Part shown: in pieces, positions 54,236 to 62,747 of the stretch | Layout: each line of letters opens with the position of its first letter | Position numbering within the stretch: the first letter of the stretch is position 1 | From: Streptomyces sp. MMG1533 | Lineage (GTDB): Bacteria > Actinomycetota > Actinomycetes > Streptomycetales > Streptomycetaceae | NCBI RefSeq assembly: GCF_001279775.1 | Contig: NZ_LGDG01000246.1 | Coordinates: 1 to 62,802, forward strand | DNA length: 62,802 bases | Direction of reading: 5' to 3' | The notes under the pieces: generated by a model | The model's input: only the letters and a program-made list of their open reading frames with translations | What the model was told of the DNA's origin: nothing | Databases searched by the model: none | Position numbers and translations under genes: made by a program

Positions 54236-55198
54236 TCAGCCCTTGACCGCGCCGGTCAGCATGCCCTTCTTGAAGTGCCGCTGGACGAACGGTGAGAGCA
54301 CCGCAACCGGCACCAGTGCCAGGACCATCACGGCCATCTGCACGGCGAGCGGCGAGAGCTGCCCCGTATTGATCTGGGTGGCCAGTCCGACCGGCCGTTC
54401 CTGCTTCTGGACGAGCTGGATCATGACGTTCTGCAGCGGCATCATGTCCTGGTCGCTCAGATAGATCGAAGCATTGAACCATGCGCTCCAGTACCCGACC
54501 GCGTAGAACAGCGCGATCACCGCGAGCACCGCCCGCGACAAAGGCATCACGATCTTCCAGAGGATCCGCCAGTCCCCGGCCCCGTCGATGCGGGCGCTGT
54601 CGATGAGTTCCGGCGAGATGCCCATGAAGAACGAGCGCAGGACCAGGATGTTGAAGACGCTCACGGCACTGGGCAGGATCAGCGCTAGGTAGCTGTCGGT
54701 CAGCCCGAGGCCCTGCACCAGCAGGTACGTCGGGATGAGACCGGCGCCGAAGAACATGGTGGCGAGCAGCAGCATCAGGAACCAGCGGTGTCCGAGGGAC
54801 CCGGGCCGCGAGAGGCCGTACGCGGACAGGACGGACACCGTCATGCTGAACAGCGTGCCGACCAACGTCACGCCCACGCTGACCAGGGCCGCGCGCTGGA
54901 CCTGTCCCCCGCTGAGGAGTTCCTGGTAGGCGACGAAGGTGATGTCCTTGGGGATCACCACCAGACCGCCGGTCGCGTCGATGGTCTTCTTCGACGAGAG
55001 ACTGGTGACGATGACGATCCACAGCGGGAAGAGGATCGCGAAGCAGGCCAGGGTCAGCACGAGTCCCTTGCCGGCGAGACCCGCCTTCGCGGGCTCTTCC
55101 TCCCAGGCCGGCCGCCCCGGGGCCGCCCACAGACTCGGCTTGGACGCGGCCCGGGCGGGCGCCGCGGGCTTGTCGGGCTTGTCGATGACGGCGCTCAC
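54236..55198 (-). CDS. ABC sugar transporter permease (MalG/LplC type)
   Basis: The 320-residue product has a proline/alanine-rich cytoplasmic N terminus, six membrane segments and the EAA-type loop ISPELIDSARIDGAGDWRIL that contacts the ATPase. It ends with the family's KKGMLTGAVKG. It overlaps the other permease gene by 4 nt. No ATPase gene is present in the window, so a shared ATPase such as MsiK is the likely energiser. Confidence 0.95.
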   Translation of the reverse strand: MSAVIDKPDKPAAPARAASKPSLWAAPGRPAWEEEPAKAGLAGKGLVLTLACFAILFPLWIVIVTSLSSKKTIDATGGLVVIPKDITFVAYQELLSGGQVQRAALVSVGVTLVGTLFSMTVSVLSAYGLSRPGSLGHRWFLMLLLATMFFGAGLIPTYLLVQGLGLTDSYLALILPSAVSVFNILVLRSFFMGISPELIDSARIDGAGDWRILWKIVMPLSRAVLAVIALFYAVGYWSAWFNASIYLSDQDMMPLQNVMIQLVQKQERPVGLATQINTGQLSPLAVQMAVMVLALVPVAVLSPFVQRHFKKGMLTGAVKG

Positions 55199-56226
55199 TT
55201 CTTGTACACCCCCTGCTCACCCATGAGATGGGCGACCTTGTTCGCGGTCAGCACGAGGGCCAGACCGACCACGCCCTTGATCAGGCCGGCGGCCGCGGCG
55301 TAGCTGAAGTCCTGGTTGCGAATGCCGTTCCACCACACGTAGGTGTCGAGGACCTCGGAGGCGCCTGGGCCCACCGAGTCGCGTTGGAGAAGGAGTTGCT
55401 CGAACCCGACCGTGAGGGCGTCACCGACGCGGAGCACCAGCAGCAGGGCGATCACCGGGCGCAGTGCGGGAAGCGTGATGTGCCACATGCGGCGCCAGCG
55501 TCCGGCGCCGTCCATCGCGGCGGCCTCGTACAGGTCGTTGGAGACGGCGGAGAGCGCGGCAAGGAAGACGATGATGCCCCAGCCGGCGTCCTTCCAGACG
55601 CCCTCGGCGGTCACCAGGAACTTGAAGATCCCCGGGTCGGTCATCAGGTCGAAGCCGTCGTAGCCGTGCTGGCGAAGGGTCTGCGCGATGATGCCGGCGC
55701 CACCGAAGATCTGCTGGAAGACGGTGACGACCAGCACCCATGAGAAGAAGTGGGGCAGGTACATGATCGCCTGGGCGACCGCCCGGACCCGGGGCCTGAT
55801 CACGCTGTTGATGACCAGCGCGAGCAGGATCGGGATGGGGAAGAACAGCACGAGCTGGAGGGAGAACAGTACGAAGGTGTTCTGCACCGCGTGCCAGAAG
55901 CCGGAGTCCTGGAAGATCCGCTCGAACTGCTCGAAGCCGACCCAGGGGCTCTCGAACATGGCGACGAAGCCGTTGTCGCTGAGGTACGGGTCGTAGTCCT
56001 GGAACGCGACCACATTGCCGAAGATCGGTATGTAGTTGAAGACCAGGAGCAGCAGGATGGCCGGCAGGGTCATCAGGATCAGCGTGCGGTCACGTCTGAA
56101 CCTGAGCCGGAGGCTCAGCTTTCCCGAGCGCTTCCCGCTCTGGGGGCCGACGGCGGCGCCGGACGCCGACGTCTTCTCGTCGGTCTTCGCCTCGGCCCTG
56201 GTCCGAGGCACCGTGCTGTGGGACAC
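55195..56226 (-). CDS. ABC sugar transporter permease (MalF/LplB type)
   Basis: The 343-residue product has six predicted helices and the EAA loop SNDLYEAAAMDGAGRWRRMW. The LplB-like features (NYIPIFGNVVAFQDYDP, MYLPHFFSWVL) point to importers of plant or complex oligosaccharides. It starts 27 nt after the binding-protein gene and overlaps the second permease gene. Confidence 0.95.
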   Translation of the reverse strand: MSHSTVPRTRAEAKTDEKTSASGAAVGPQSGKRSGKLSLRLRFRRDRTLILMTLPAILLLLVFNYIPIFGNVVAFQDYDPYLSDNGFVAMFESPWVGFEQFERIFQDSGFWHAVQNTFVLFSLQLVLFFPIPILLALVINSVIRPRVRAVAQAIMYLPHFFSWVLVVTVFQQIFGGAGIIAQTLRQHGYDGFDLMTDPGIFKFLVTAEGVWKDAGWGIIVFLAALSAVSNDLYEAAAMDGAGRWRRMWHITLPALRPVIALLLVLRVGDALTVGFEQLLLQRDSVGPGASEVLDTYVWWNGIRNQDFSYAAAAGLIKGVVGLALVLTANKVAHLMGEQGVYKK

Positions 56227-56252
56227 GGCTTTCTCCTTGCCTCAGCCCTGGG

Positions 56253-57938
56253 TCAGTTGGCCGCGGAGCCGTTGTCGTCGAGCAGCTTCTTGTACCAGTC
56301 GCGCAGCCCGTCGCCGCCCTTGGCCTTCCAGTCGGACACGGCCTGCTGGACGTCGCTGATCTTCTTGCGGCCGCGGACGACGTCGTCCTCCAGCTGCTCG
56401 AAGTCGTTGGCGAGGTTGGTCCACCGGTTGGGCTCGGTGATGGTCAGGCCGTAGAAGGAGGACTTCTTGGTGAAGGCGCCCATGCGCTGCTGCCACTCGA
56501 CCTGGAGCTTGGCGATCTCGGGGAGGTCGGGATGGGCGAGGTAGGAGGCCGGGTCGCCGGTGTAGTCGTAGGCGCCGAAGACCTCGTTGTTGCCCTTGGT
56601 GGTCTTCGTGGGCATGCCGTCCTTCAGCGTGTAGTCGGTGCCCTCTACGCCGTAGACGGTGAGCATGTACTCCTTGGTGCCGTACGGCGCGGCGCAGTAG
56701 TTGGCGAGCGCCAGGAAGTCCTTGATCTGCTGCTTGGACGCCTTCTTGCTGACGAACGTGAAGATGCCCGCGGGCTGGGTCGCCCACAGGGTGGGGTCGC
56801 CGCCGTCGGGGCCGAAGATGTCGAACGCGCCCATCTCGAAGTCGGTCTTCTGGATGAGCTGTTCGGCCGTCGAGGCGTACCAGTAGGAGATGTCGCCGTT
56901 GAAGACGAGGGACTGGCCGGCGGTGAAGCGGTTGGACGCGTCGCCCTTGACGGCCTTGGCGTCGGGGTGGACCACGTCGGCCGCGTAGAGCTTGCGCATC
57001 CACTCAAGGGCTTCGAGGTACTCGTCGGTCTCGATGCGGTTGACGAGCTTGCCGTCCCTGAGGTCCCACCACAACGCCTTGTCACTGCCGTTGAGGACAC
57101 CGTAGATGTTGAAGGCGGTCCACTTCAGGTCGTCGCAGGCCCACACCTTCGCCTTGGCGTCGGTGGCCTCCTTCGCCCAGGCCAGGAACTCGTCGGGGGT
57201 CTTGGGGAGTTCGTAGCCCTTCGCCTCGAAGATGTCCTTGCGGTAGAAGGGCACGATGTTCGTGACGTACGAGGCGGGCATCGGGATGGCGCGCAACTGG
57301 CCACCGAAGATGGAGCGCTGCCAGGCGTCGGTCGGTACGGCCGCGAGGTTGGGGTAGGCCTTGACCTTGTCGCCGGACAGGTAGGGGCCGAGGTCGGCGA
57401 ACTTGGCGTTGATGGCGCTGGGTATCTTGCCGTTCAGGTTCCAGCCCGGGACGACCACCACGTCCGGGATGTCGCTGGAGGCGAGGACGGCGCCCAGCTT
57501 CTCGTCGTAGGTGTTGCCGTCCTGGTTCTGCCAGGTGACCTTGACGCCGACGGCGTCGTTCATGGCCGTGTAGTACGGGTTGTCGTTGGACGGCGGGCTG
57601 CCCCACATCGGCGCCATGATCTTCAGCGGGCCGCCGCTACCGAGCTTCTTCGACACGGAGGTCTTCAGGGCGTCCAGGTCGATCGCCTTGGTGAAGCCGG
57701 CCGACGAGCCGTTCTTCGAGGGGAGGTCCGGCACGACGACGCTGGACGCCACGAACGTCGGGAGAAGCTTCTCGGCCGCCTTCCCGGAGGTCGTGCCGTC
57801 CTTGCTCCCTTCCTGCCCGCCGCCGCAGGCGGCAAGCAGCGGCATTCCTCCGGCCACCGCGGCGGTGGCTACCGCCGTGGAGGCGAGGAAGCTTCTCCGG
57901 CTGGGCCCGGAGGAGGCGGAAGCGGCGTTCGGCGTCAT
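56253..57938 (-). CDS. Extracellular oligosaccharide-binding lipoprotein of the importer
   Basis: The 561-residue solute-binding protein is of the large LplA-like type. A Tat motif (PSRRSFLAS) and lipobox (LLAAC, Cys38) place it on the outer face of the membrane. Its size suits long oligosaccharides. It is the first gene of a seven-gene operon (binding protein, two permeases, GH74, GH42, GH95, GH12), and the upstream region has a good promoter with a LacI palindrome. Confidence 0.94.
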   Translation of the reverse strand: MTPNAASASSGPSRRSFLASTAVATAAVAGGMPLLAACGGGQEGSKDGTTSGKAAEKLLPTFVASSVVVPDLPSKNGSSAGFTKAIDLDALKTSVSKKLGSGGPLKIMAPMWGSPPSNDNPYYTAMNDAVGVKVTWQNQDGNTYDEKLGAVLASSDIPDVVVVPGWNLNGKIPSAINAKFADLGPYLSGDKVKAYPNLAAVPTDAWQRSIFGGQLRAIPMPASYVTNIVPFYRKDIFEAKGYELPKTPDEFLAWAKEATDAKAKVWACDDLKWTAFNIYGVLNGSDKALWWDLRDGKLVNRIETDEYLEALEWMRKLYAADVVHPDAKAVKGDASNRFTAGQSLVFNGDISYWYASTAEQLIQKTDFEMGAFDIFGPDGGDPTLWATQPAGIFTFVSKKASKQQIKDFLALANYCAAPYGTKEYMLTVYGVEGTDYTLKDGMPTKTTKGNNEVFGAYDYTGDPASYLAHPDLPEIAKLQVEWQQRMGAFTKKSSFYGLTITEPNRWTNLANDFEQLEDDVVRGRKKISDVQQAVSDWKAKGGDGLRDWYKKLLDDNGSAAN

Positions 57939-58094
57939 TGCGTCAACCCTTCATGGCGCACCAGGACACCCGGCGGTGGAGCCGTCGGCTGCGGTGTCTT
58001 GTGTGGAACTGGCTGAGCTGAAGCGGTTCAGGGAACCTCGGGTCCTCGGAGGAATGCGCGCCTGTCCCGGCGGCAGTCCTCCTAGTCGAAGTAG

Positions 58095-58108
58095 TCGAAG
58101 CGCTTCGA
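58095..58108. promoter_or_regulatory. LacI-type operator at importer operon promoter
   Basis: TCGAAGCGCTTCGA, a perfect 14-bp palindrome, begins 10 nt downstream of the predicted -10 box of the importer promoter. A repressor bound here would block transcription start. Confidence 0.85.
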
Positions 58109-58118
58109 TGTTGCTGCG

Positions 58119-58147
58119 AGGTTAAGTGAACACCCAAGGGTGCACAA
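58119..58147 (-). promoter_or_regulatory. Predicted promoter of the importer operon
   Basis: On the minus strand: TTGTGC (58147-58142), 17-nt spacer, TAACCT (58124-58119). This is a consensus-like sigma-HrdB promoter with an untranslated leader of roughly 170 nt to the ATG at 57938. Confidence 0.65.
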
Positions 58148-58236
58148 GGGTCGTTCCCAAGATTCCTCCGAGGTGTGGAGGATCGAACCGGCCTCATACG
58201 CGACTTGAAATGTCGGTCGGGAGTCGGAGTTGTTGC

Positions 58237-58264
58237 CCTGGGGTGTCTTGACACCCACCCCAGG
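58237..58264. promoter_or_regulatory. Inverted repeat overlapping candidate -35 of GH3 gene
   Basis: CCTGGGGTG (58237-58245) and CACCCCAGG (58256-58264) pair perfectly across 10 nt, and inside them GGGTGTcttgACACCC is also symmetric. The repeat overlaps TTGACA (58248-58253), a candidate -35 box for the GH3 gene. It could be a second regulator's site or a leader hairpin. Confidence 0.45.
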
Positions 58265-58276
58265 ATCGAATGAGCA

Positions 58277-58300
58277 TCGAAGCGCTTCGAAAGCGCTTCG
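58277..58300. promoter_or_regulatory. LacI-type operator plus half-overlapping copy before GH3
   Basis: TCGAAGCGCTTCGA at 58277-58290 is identical to the importer site. It runs straight into AAGCGCTT (58291-58298), a second palindromic core with weaker flanks. The pair ends 27 nt before the GH3 start codon. Confidence 0.85.
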
Positions 58301-58326
58301 CCGCTCCATCGCAAGGGGATCCCCAC

Positions 58327-61182
58327 GTGACCGCACAAACGCCGCCTACGACGCCTTTCCGCGACCCGCGCCTGCCGTTCGCGAAGCGCATCGACGACCT
58401 GCTGTCGCGGCTGACCCTCGACGAGAAGGTCGGATTCCTGCACCAGTTCGCGCCCGCCGTCGAGCGTCTCGGCATCGCCGAGTTCCGCACCGGCCAGGAG
58501 GCCCTGCACGGTGTGGCATGGATGGGCCCGGCCACGGTGTTCCCCCAGGCCGTGGGTCTCGGCGCGACCTGGAACACCGATCTCGTACGACGGGTCGGTG
58601 AAGCGGTGTCGAAGGAGACCCGCGCGATGCGCGCCCGCGACGACCGCGTCGGCCTCAACGTCTGGTCGCCGACGGTGAACCTGCTCCGGCACCCGCTGTG
58701 GGGCCGTAACGAGGAGGGCTACTCGGAGGACCCGAAGCTCACCTCGGCGATCGCCACCGCCTACACACACGGCCTGCGCGGCGACCATCCGACGTACTGG
58801 CGCACGGCGCCGGTCCTCAAGCACTGGCTGGCGCACAACAACGAGACGGACCGGGCCACCGCGTCGAGCTCGGTCCGCCCGCGGGTGCTGCACGAGTACG
58901 ACCTGCGCGCCTTCCGCGAGACCGTCGAGGCGGGCGCGACGGCCGGGGTGATGCCGGCGTACAACCTGGTCAACGGCCGCCCCAACCACGTCTCGCCCTA
59001 CCTGCGCGAGCATCTGCGCGCCTGGACCGACGAGGACCTGCTGGTCTGCTCGGACGCGGGCGCGCCCACCAACCTGGTCGATTCCGAGCACTACTTCGAC
59101 ACCCACGAGGAGGCCACCGCGGCCGCGGTCCTCGCCGGTGTCGACAGCTTCACCGACCACGGCACGGACAGTTCGCAGATCGTCGCGCGCGTCAAGGGGG
59201 CCCTGGACCGGGGCCTGCTGACCGAGGCCGACATCGACACCGCGGTCCGCCGCCAGCTCTCGGTGCGCTTCCGGCTCGGCGAGTTCGATCCGCGCTATGA
59301 CCCGTATGCCGACACCAAGGACTTCGACACCCCGGCGCACCGCGCGCTCGCGCAGGAGGCCGCCGAGCAGGCCGTCGTCCTGCTCAGGAACGACGGCGTG
59401 CTGCCGCTGGCCCCGGACACCCGGATCGCGGTGGTCGGCCTGCTCGCCGACGAGTGCAAGCTCGACTGGTACAGCGGCACGCTCATCCACCGCTCGACGC
59501 CGCTGGAGGGCCTGTACGAGCGGTTCGGCGCGGAGCGGGTGGAGTTCGTGGAGGGGGTGGACCGGGTCCTGCTGAAGACCTCCGGGGGTACGTTCCTCCA
59601 GGTGCCCTCCGTCGACGGGCTGTCCGACGAGGTGCGCGGCGCCGAGGGCGCGCTCGACCCCGCCCTGCTCGCCGGCCGCACCGACCTGCCCCCGCTCACC
59701 GCGGACACGACCGGCACCGAGCTCGCGCTCGTCGACTGGGGGGAGGGCGTGCTGACCCTGCGCGCGCCCGACGGCCGCTATCTCTCGGTCGCCGAGGACG
59801 GCTACGTACGCGCCTCCGCCGACCAGCCGGGAGGTTGGGTCGTCCAGGAGACGTTCCGGCTGGAACCGCATGGGGACGGACACCTCCTCAGGCACGTCGG
59901 TACGGGTCGCCACGTCTCTGTCGGCGCCGACGGAGTAAAGGTTGCCGACGAGAATCCGGAACTCGAGGCGGACCCGGAAGTCTTCACGCTGATCATCGTC
60001 GAACGCGGCGAGGACGCGGTGACCCGAGTCACCTCGGAGGCCGACGTGGTCCTGGTGGTCGCCGGCAACGACCCGCACATCAACGGCCGCGAGACCGAGG
60101 ACCGCACGACCCTGCGCCTGCCCGCCCAGCAGGAGCGTCTGCTGCGCGCCGCCCGCGCCGCCAACCCGAACACCGTGCTGGCGCTGACCTCCGCCTACCC
60201 CTACGCGGTGGACACCGCCGACCTCCCGGCGGTGCTGTGGACGGCGCACGGCGGCCAGGCGGCCGGCACCGCCCTCGCCCGCGTCCTGGCAGGCGACGTC
60301 TCCCCCGCCGGCCGCCTCCCGCAGACCTGGTACGCCGACGACGCCGACCTGCCCGGCCTGCTCGACTACGACGTGATCGGCAGCCGCCAGACGTACCTCT
60401 ACTTCGAGGGCACGCCGCTGTTCCCGTTCGGACACGGACTGTCCTACGCGACGTTCTCGTACGGCGATCTCGGCTCCCGCATCGAGGGCGAGACGCTCCA
60501 CGTCTCCTTCACGATCACGAACACCGGCGACGTCACGGCCGACGAGGTGGCCCAGCTCTACAGCCGCGCCGTGGACTCGGTGGTCCCGCGCCCGCGCCGC
60601 GAGCTGTTGGCGCACCGCCGGGTGACGCTGGCGCCGGGCGGCCGGGCGGAGCTCGCCTTCGAAGTCCCCTTGTCCGCCTTCGAGTTCTGGGACGTGACCC
60701 AGGGCAGGTGGCGTCTGGAGCCGGGCCCGTACGAGCTGCTGGCCGGCGCCTCCAGCGAGGACGTCCGCCTTCGTACGACCGTACTGCTGGACGGCGAGCC
60801 CTCGGCCCCGCGTCCCGTGCTCGAACGCGGTCTGGACGCGGCCGACTTCGATCGCCAGAGCGGCGTCGAGATCGTCGACCGCACGAAGGAGTCGGGCGAC
60901 GCGGTGACGGCGACGCAAGGCCGTGCCGGTGAACTGGTCTACCGGGACTGCGACTTCGGCGACGGTGCCACGGAGGTGACCGTCACGGTGGCCGGCGAGG
61001 GCGTCGTCGAGCTGTCGCTCGACGGCGGTGCGGTGCTCGCCACCCTGACGTCCCACGCGTCCGAATCCGGCCCGTACGCCTACACCGTGCTCGGCGCCGG
61101 GATCGTCGCCGAGGGCGTGCGCGACGTCCACCTCGGACTGCGCGGCCCACTGCGGCTCGCGCACGTCGGCTTCTCCGGCTGA
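58327..61182 (+). CDS. GH3 beta-glucosidase with inserted beta-trefoil-like domain
   Basis: GTG at 58327 follows AAGGGGAT; the in-frame ATG at 58270 lies within the operators and is rejected. The 951-residue cytoplasmic product has the GH3 barrel with nucleophile Asp243 (VCSDAG), the (alpha/beta)6 domain (AVVLLRNDGVLPL, DTRIAVVG) and the FN3-like domain (FPFGHGLSYATFSY). Between them, at about 424-560, is an insert with GVLTLRAPDGRYLSV and RHVGTGRHVSVGADG, which looks like a fascin-type beta-trefoil where other GH3 enzymes carry a PA14 domain. A further C-terminal beta domain follows. It probably releases glucose from stripped xyloglucan backbones. Confidence 0.92.
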   Translation: MTAQTPPTTPFRDPRLPFAKRIDDLLSRLTLDEKVGFLHQFAPAVERLGIAEFRTGQEALHGVAWMGPATVFPQAVGLGATWNTDLVRRVGEAVSKETRAMRARDDRVGLNVWSPTVNLLRHPLWGRNEEGYSEDPKLTSAIATAYTHGLRGDHPTYWRTAPVLKHWLAHNNETDRATASSSVRPRVLHEYDLRAFRETVEAGATAGVMPAYNLVNGRPNHVSPYLREHLRAWTDEDLLVCSDAGAPTNLVDSEHYFDTHEEATAAAVLAGVDSFTDHGTDSSQIVARVKGALDRGLLTEADIDTAVRRQLSVRFRLGEFDPRYDPYADTKDFDTPAHRALAQEAAEQAVVLLRNDGVLPLAPDTRIAVVGLLADECKLDWYSGTLIHRSTPLEGLYERFGAERVEFVEGVDRVLLKTSGGTFLQVPSVDGLSDEVRGAEGALDPALLAGRTDLPPLTADTTGTELALVDWGEGVLTLRAPDGRYLSVAEDGYVRASADQPGGWVVQETFRLEPHGDGHLLRHVGTGRHVSVGADGVKVADENPELEADPEVFTLIIVERGEDAVTRVTSEADVVLVVAGNDPHINGRETEDRTTLRLPAQQERLLRAARAANPNTVLALTSAYPYAVDTADLPAVLWTAHGGQAAGTALARVLAGDVSPAGRLPQTWYADDADLPGLLDYDVIGSRQTYLYFEGTPLFPFGHGLSYATFSYGDLGSRIEGETLHVSFTITNTGDVTADEVAQLYSRAVDSVVPRPRRELLAHRRVTLAPGGRAELAFEVPLSAFEFWDVTQGRWRLEPGPYELLAGASSEDVRLRTTVLLDGEPSAPRPVLERGLDAADFDRQSGVEIVDRTKESGDAVTATQGRAGELVYRDCDFGDGATEVTVTVAGEGVVELSLDGGAVLATLTSHASESGPYAYTVLGAGIVAEGVRDVHLGLRGPLRLAHVGFSG

Positions 61183-61205
61183 GGGTCCGGAGGGGGCGAC
61201 GCAGA

Positions 61206-61247
61206 GAAGGGGCCTGGCACCGGAAGGCATCGGTGCCAGGCCCCTTC
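61206..61247. terminator. Bidirectional terminator between GH3 and aldehyde dehydrogenase
   Basis: A perfect 17-bp inverted repeat (61206-61222 and 61231-61247) with an 8-nt loop lies between two convergent genes. It follows the GH3 stop by 23 nt. Confidence 0.85.
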
Positions 61248-61282
61248 GGCGACTGCGTGAGCCGCATGACCGCGACCCTAGC

Positions 61283-61300
61283 TGAAAATGGTTCCCATTA
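61283..61300. promoter_or_regulatory. Zur-box-like palindrome at the aldehyde dehydrogenase 3' end
   Basis: TGAAAATGGTTCCCATTA contains AATGG-ttc-CCATT and resembles the zinc-regulator Zur box (TGAAAATGATTTTCA) in its left half. It touches the stop codon of the minus-strand gene, between two converging genes, so no obvious target promoter exists. It may be chance. Confidence 0.3.
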
Positions 61301-61301
61301 G

Positions 61302-62747
61302 CTAGAGGGCGAGCCCGGTCAGTACCAGCACCCGCTCGTACGTGTAGTCGTCCATCGCGAACTTCACGCCCTCGCGGCCCACTCCCGACTGCTTGGCACC
61401 GCCGTACGGCATCTGGTCGGCACGGTAGGACGGCACGTCGCCGATGACGACACCGCCGACCTCGAGCGCGCGGTGGGCGCGGAAGGCGACCTGGAGGTCG
61501 TGCGTGAACACGCCCGCCTGGAGGCCGTACTTGGAGTCGTTGACGGCGGCGAAGGCAGCGGCCTCCCCGTCGGCCTTCTGCACGGTGAGGACGGGGCCGA
61601 AGACCTCCTCGCAGAAGATGGTGGTGCTCGCCGGTACGTCGGTCAGGACGGTCGGCGCGTAGGAGGCGCCGTCGCGCTTGCCGCCGGTGAGGAGCCGGGC
61701 CCCGGCTTCGACGGCCTCCTGCACCCACGCCTCGACCCGCTTGGCGGCGTCCTCGCTGACCAGCGGCCCGACGTCGGTCTTGTCGTCGGACGGGTCGCCG
61801 GTGACCTGGGCCTCGACGGCGGCCACGACGCGGGGCAGCAGACGGTCGTACACGGACGCGTCCGCGATGACCCGCTGGACGGAGATGCAGGACTGGCCGC
61901 CCTGGTAGTTGGAGAAGGTGGCGATGCGGGTGGCGGCCCAGTCGAGGTCGGCGTCCAAGGCGTAGTCCCCGAGGACCACGGCGGCGCCGTTGCCTCCCAG
62001 CTCCAGGGTGCAGTGCTTGCGCGGCACCGACTCCATGATCGCGTAGCCGACCTTCTCGGAACCGGTGAAGGAGATGACCGGCAGGCGCTCGTCCTGGACG
62101 AGGGCGGGCATCCGGTCGTTGGGCACCGGGAGGATGCTCCACGAACCGGCGGGCAGCTCGGTCTCGGCGAGCAGCTCACCGATGACGAGACCGGAGAGCG
62201 GGGTGGCGGGCGCCGGCTTCAGAATGATCGGCGCCCCTGCGGCGATCGCGGGGGCGATCTTGTGGGCGCACAGGTTCAGCGGGAAGTTGAACGGCGCGAT
62301 GCCGAGCACGACACCCTTCGGGAAGCGGCGGGTGAGGGCGAGACGGCCCTGGCCGCCGGCGTCGGTGTCGAGGCGCTGCGCCTCACCGCCGTTGAACCTC
62401 CGCGCCTCCTCGGCCGCGAACCGGAACACGGAGACGGCCCGGCCGACTTCCCCTCGGGCCCACTTGATCGGCTTGCCGTTCTCCGCGGAGATGAGCTGCG
62501 CGATCTCCTCGGTGCGCTCGACCAGCCGCTTGCTGACGTGGTCGAGGGCGGCGGCGCGGACGTGGGCGGGCGTGGCCGCGAACTCGTCCCGTACGGCGTA
62601 CGCGGCGGCCACGGCCTCCTCGATCTGCGCGTCGCCCGGCACGGCGACCTTGCCGACAAGGCGACCGTCCCAGGGCGAGGTGACGTCGAAGCTGTCCTCG
62701 CCGGTGGCCTGGCGGCCGGCGAGCCAGAAGGCGTGGGTGGAAGTCAT
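61302..62747 (-). CDS. NAD(P)-dependent aldehyde dehydrogenase family protein
   Basis: The 481-residue product has all landmarks of the superfamily: GIAPFNFPLNL, KPAPATPLSG, FTGSEKVG, catalytic Glu in LELGGNGAAVV and catalytic Cys in GGQSCISVQR, with the C-terminal EEVFGPV and GREGVKFAMDDYT blocks. Its substrate cannot be fixed; sequences like this are usually annotated as glyceraldehyde-3-phosphate- or succinate-semialdehyde-type dehydrogenases. It converges on the GH3 gene and is separated from it by a terminator. Confidence 0.92.
   Translation of the reverse strand: MTSTHAFWLAGRQATGEDSFDVTSPWDGRLVGKVAVPGDAQIEEAVAAAYAVRDEFAATPAHVRAAALDHVSKRLVERTEEIAQLISAENGKPIKWARGEVGRAVSVFRFAAEEARRFNGGEAQRLDTDAGGQGRLALTRRFPKGVVLGIAPFNFPLNLCAHKIAPAIAAGAPIILKPAPATPLSGLVIGELLAETELPAGSWSILPVPNDRMPALVQDERLPVISFTGSEKVGYAIMESVPRKHCTLELGGNGAAVVLGDYALDADLDWAATRIATFSNYQGGQSCISVQRVIADASVYDRLLPRVVAAVEAQVTGDPSDDKTDVGPLVSEDAAKRVEAWVQEAVEAGARLLTGGKRDGASYAPTVLTDVPASTTIFCEEVFGPVLTVQKADGEAAAFAAVNDSKYGLQAGVFTHDLQVAFRAHRALEVGGVVIGDVPSYRADQMPYGGAKQSGVGREGVKFAMDDYTYERVLVLTGLAL

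Noticed and set aside
58082..58336. Small minus-strand frame of 84 codons in the importer/GH3 gap
   Set aside because: It covers operators and promoters, has no ribosome binding site of note and no protein-like character.
57943..62142. Minus-strand open frame of 1399 codons opposite GH3
   Set aside because: It is the antisense shadow of the GH3 and aldehyde dehydrogenase coding frames. Its composition is Arg/Gly/Val-rich without motifs, and the GH3 frame is well supported.
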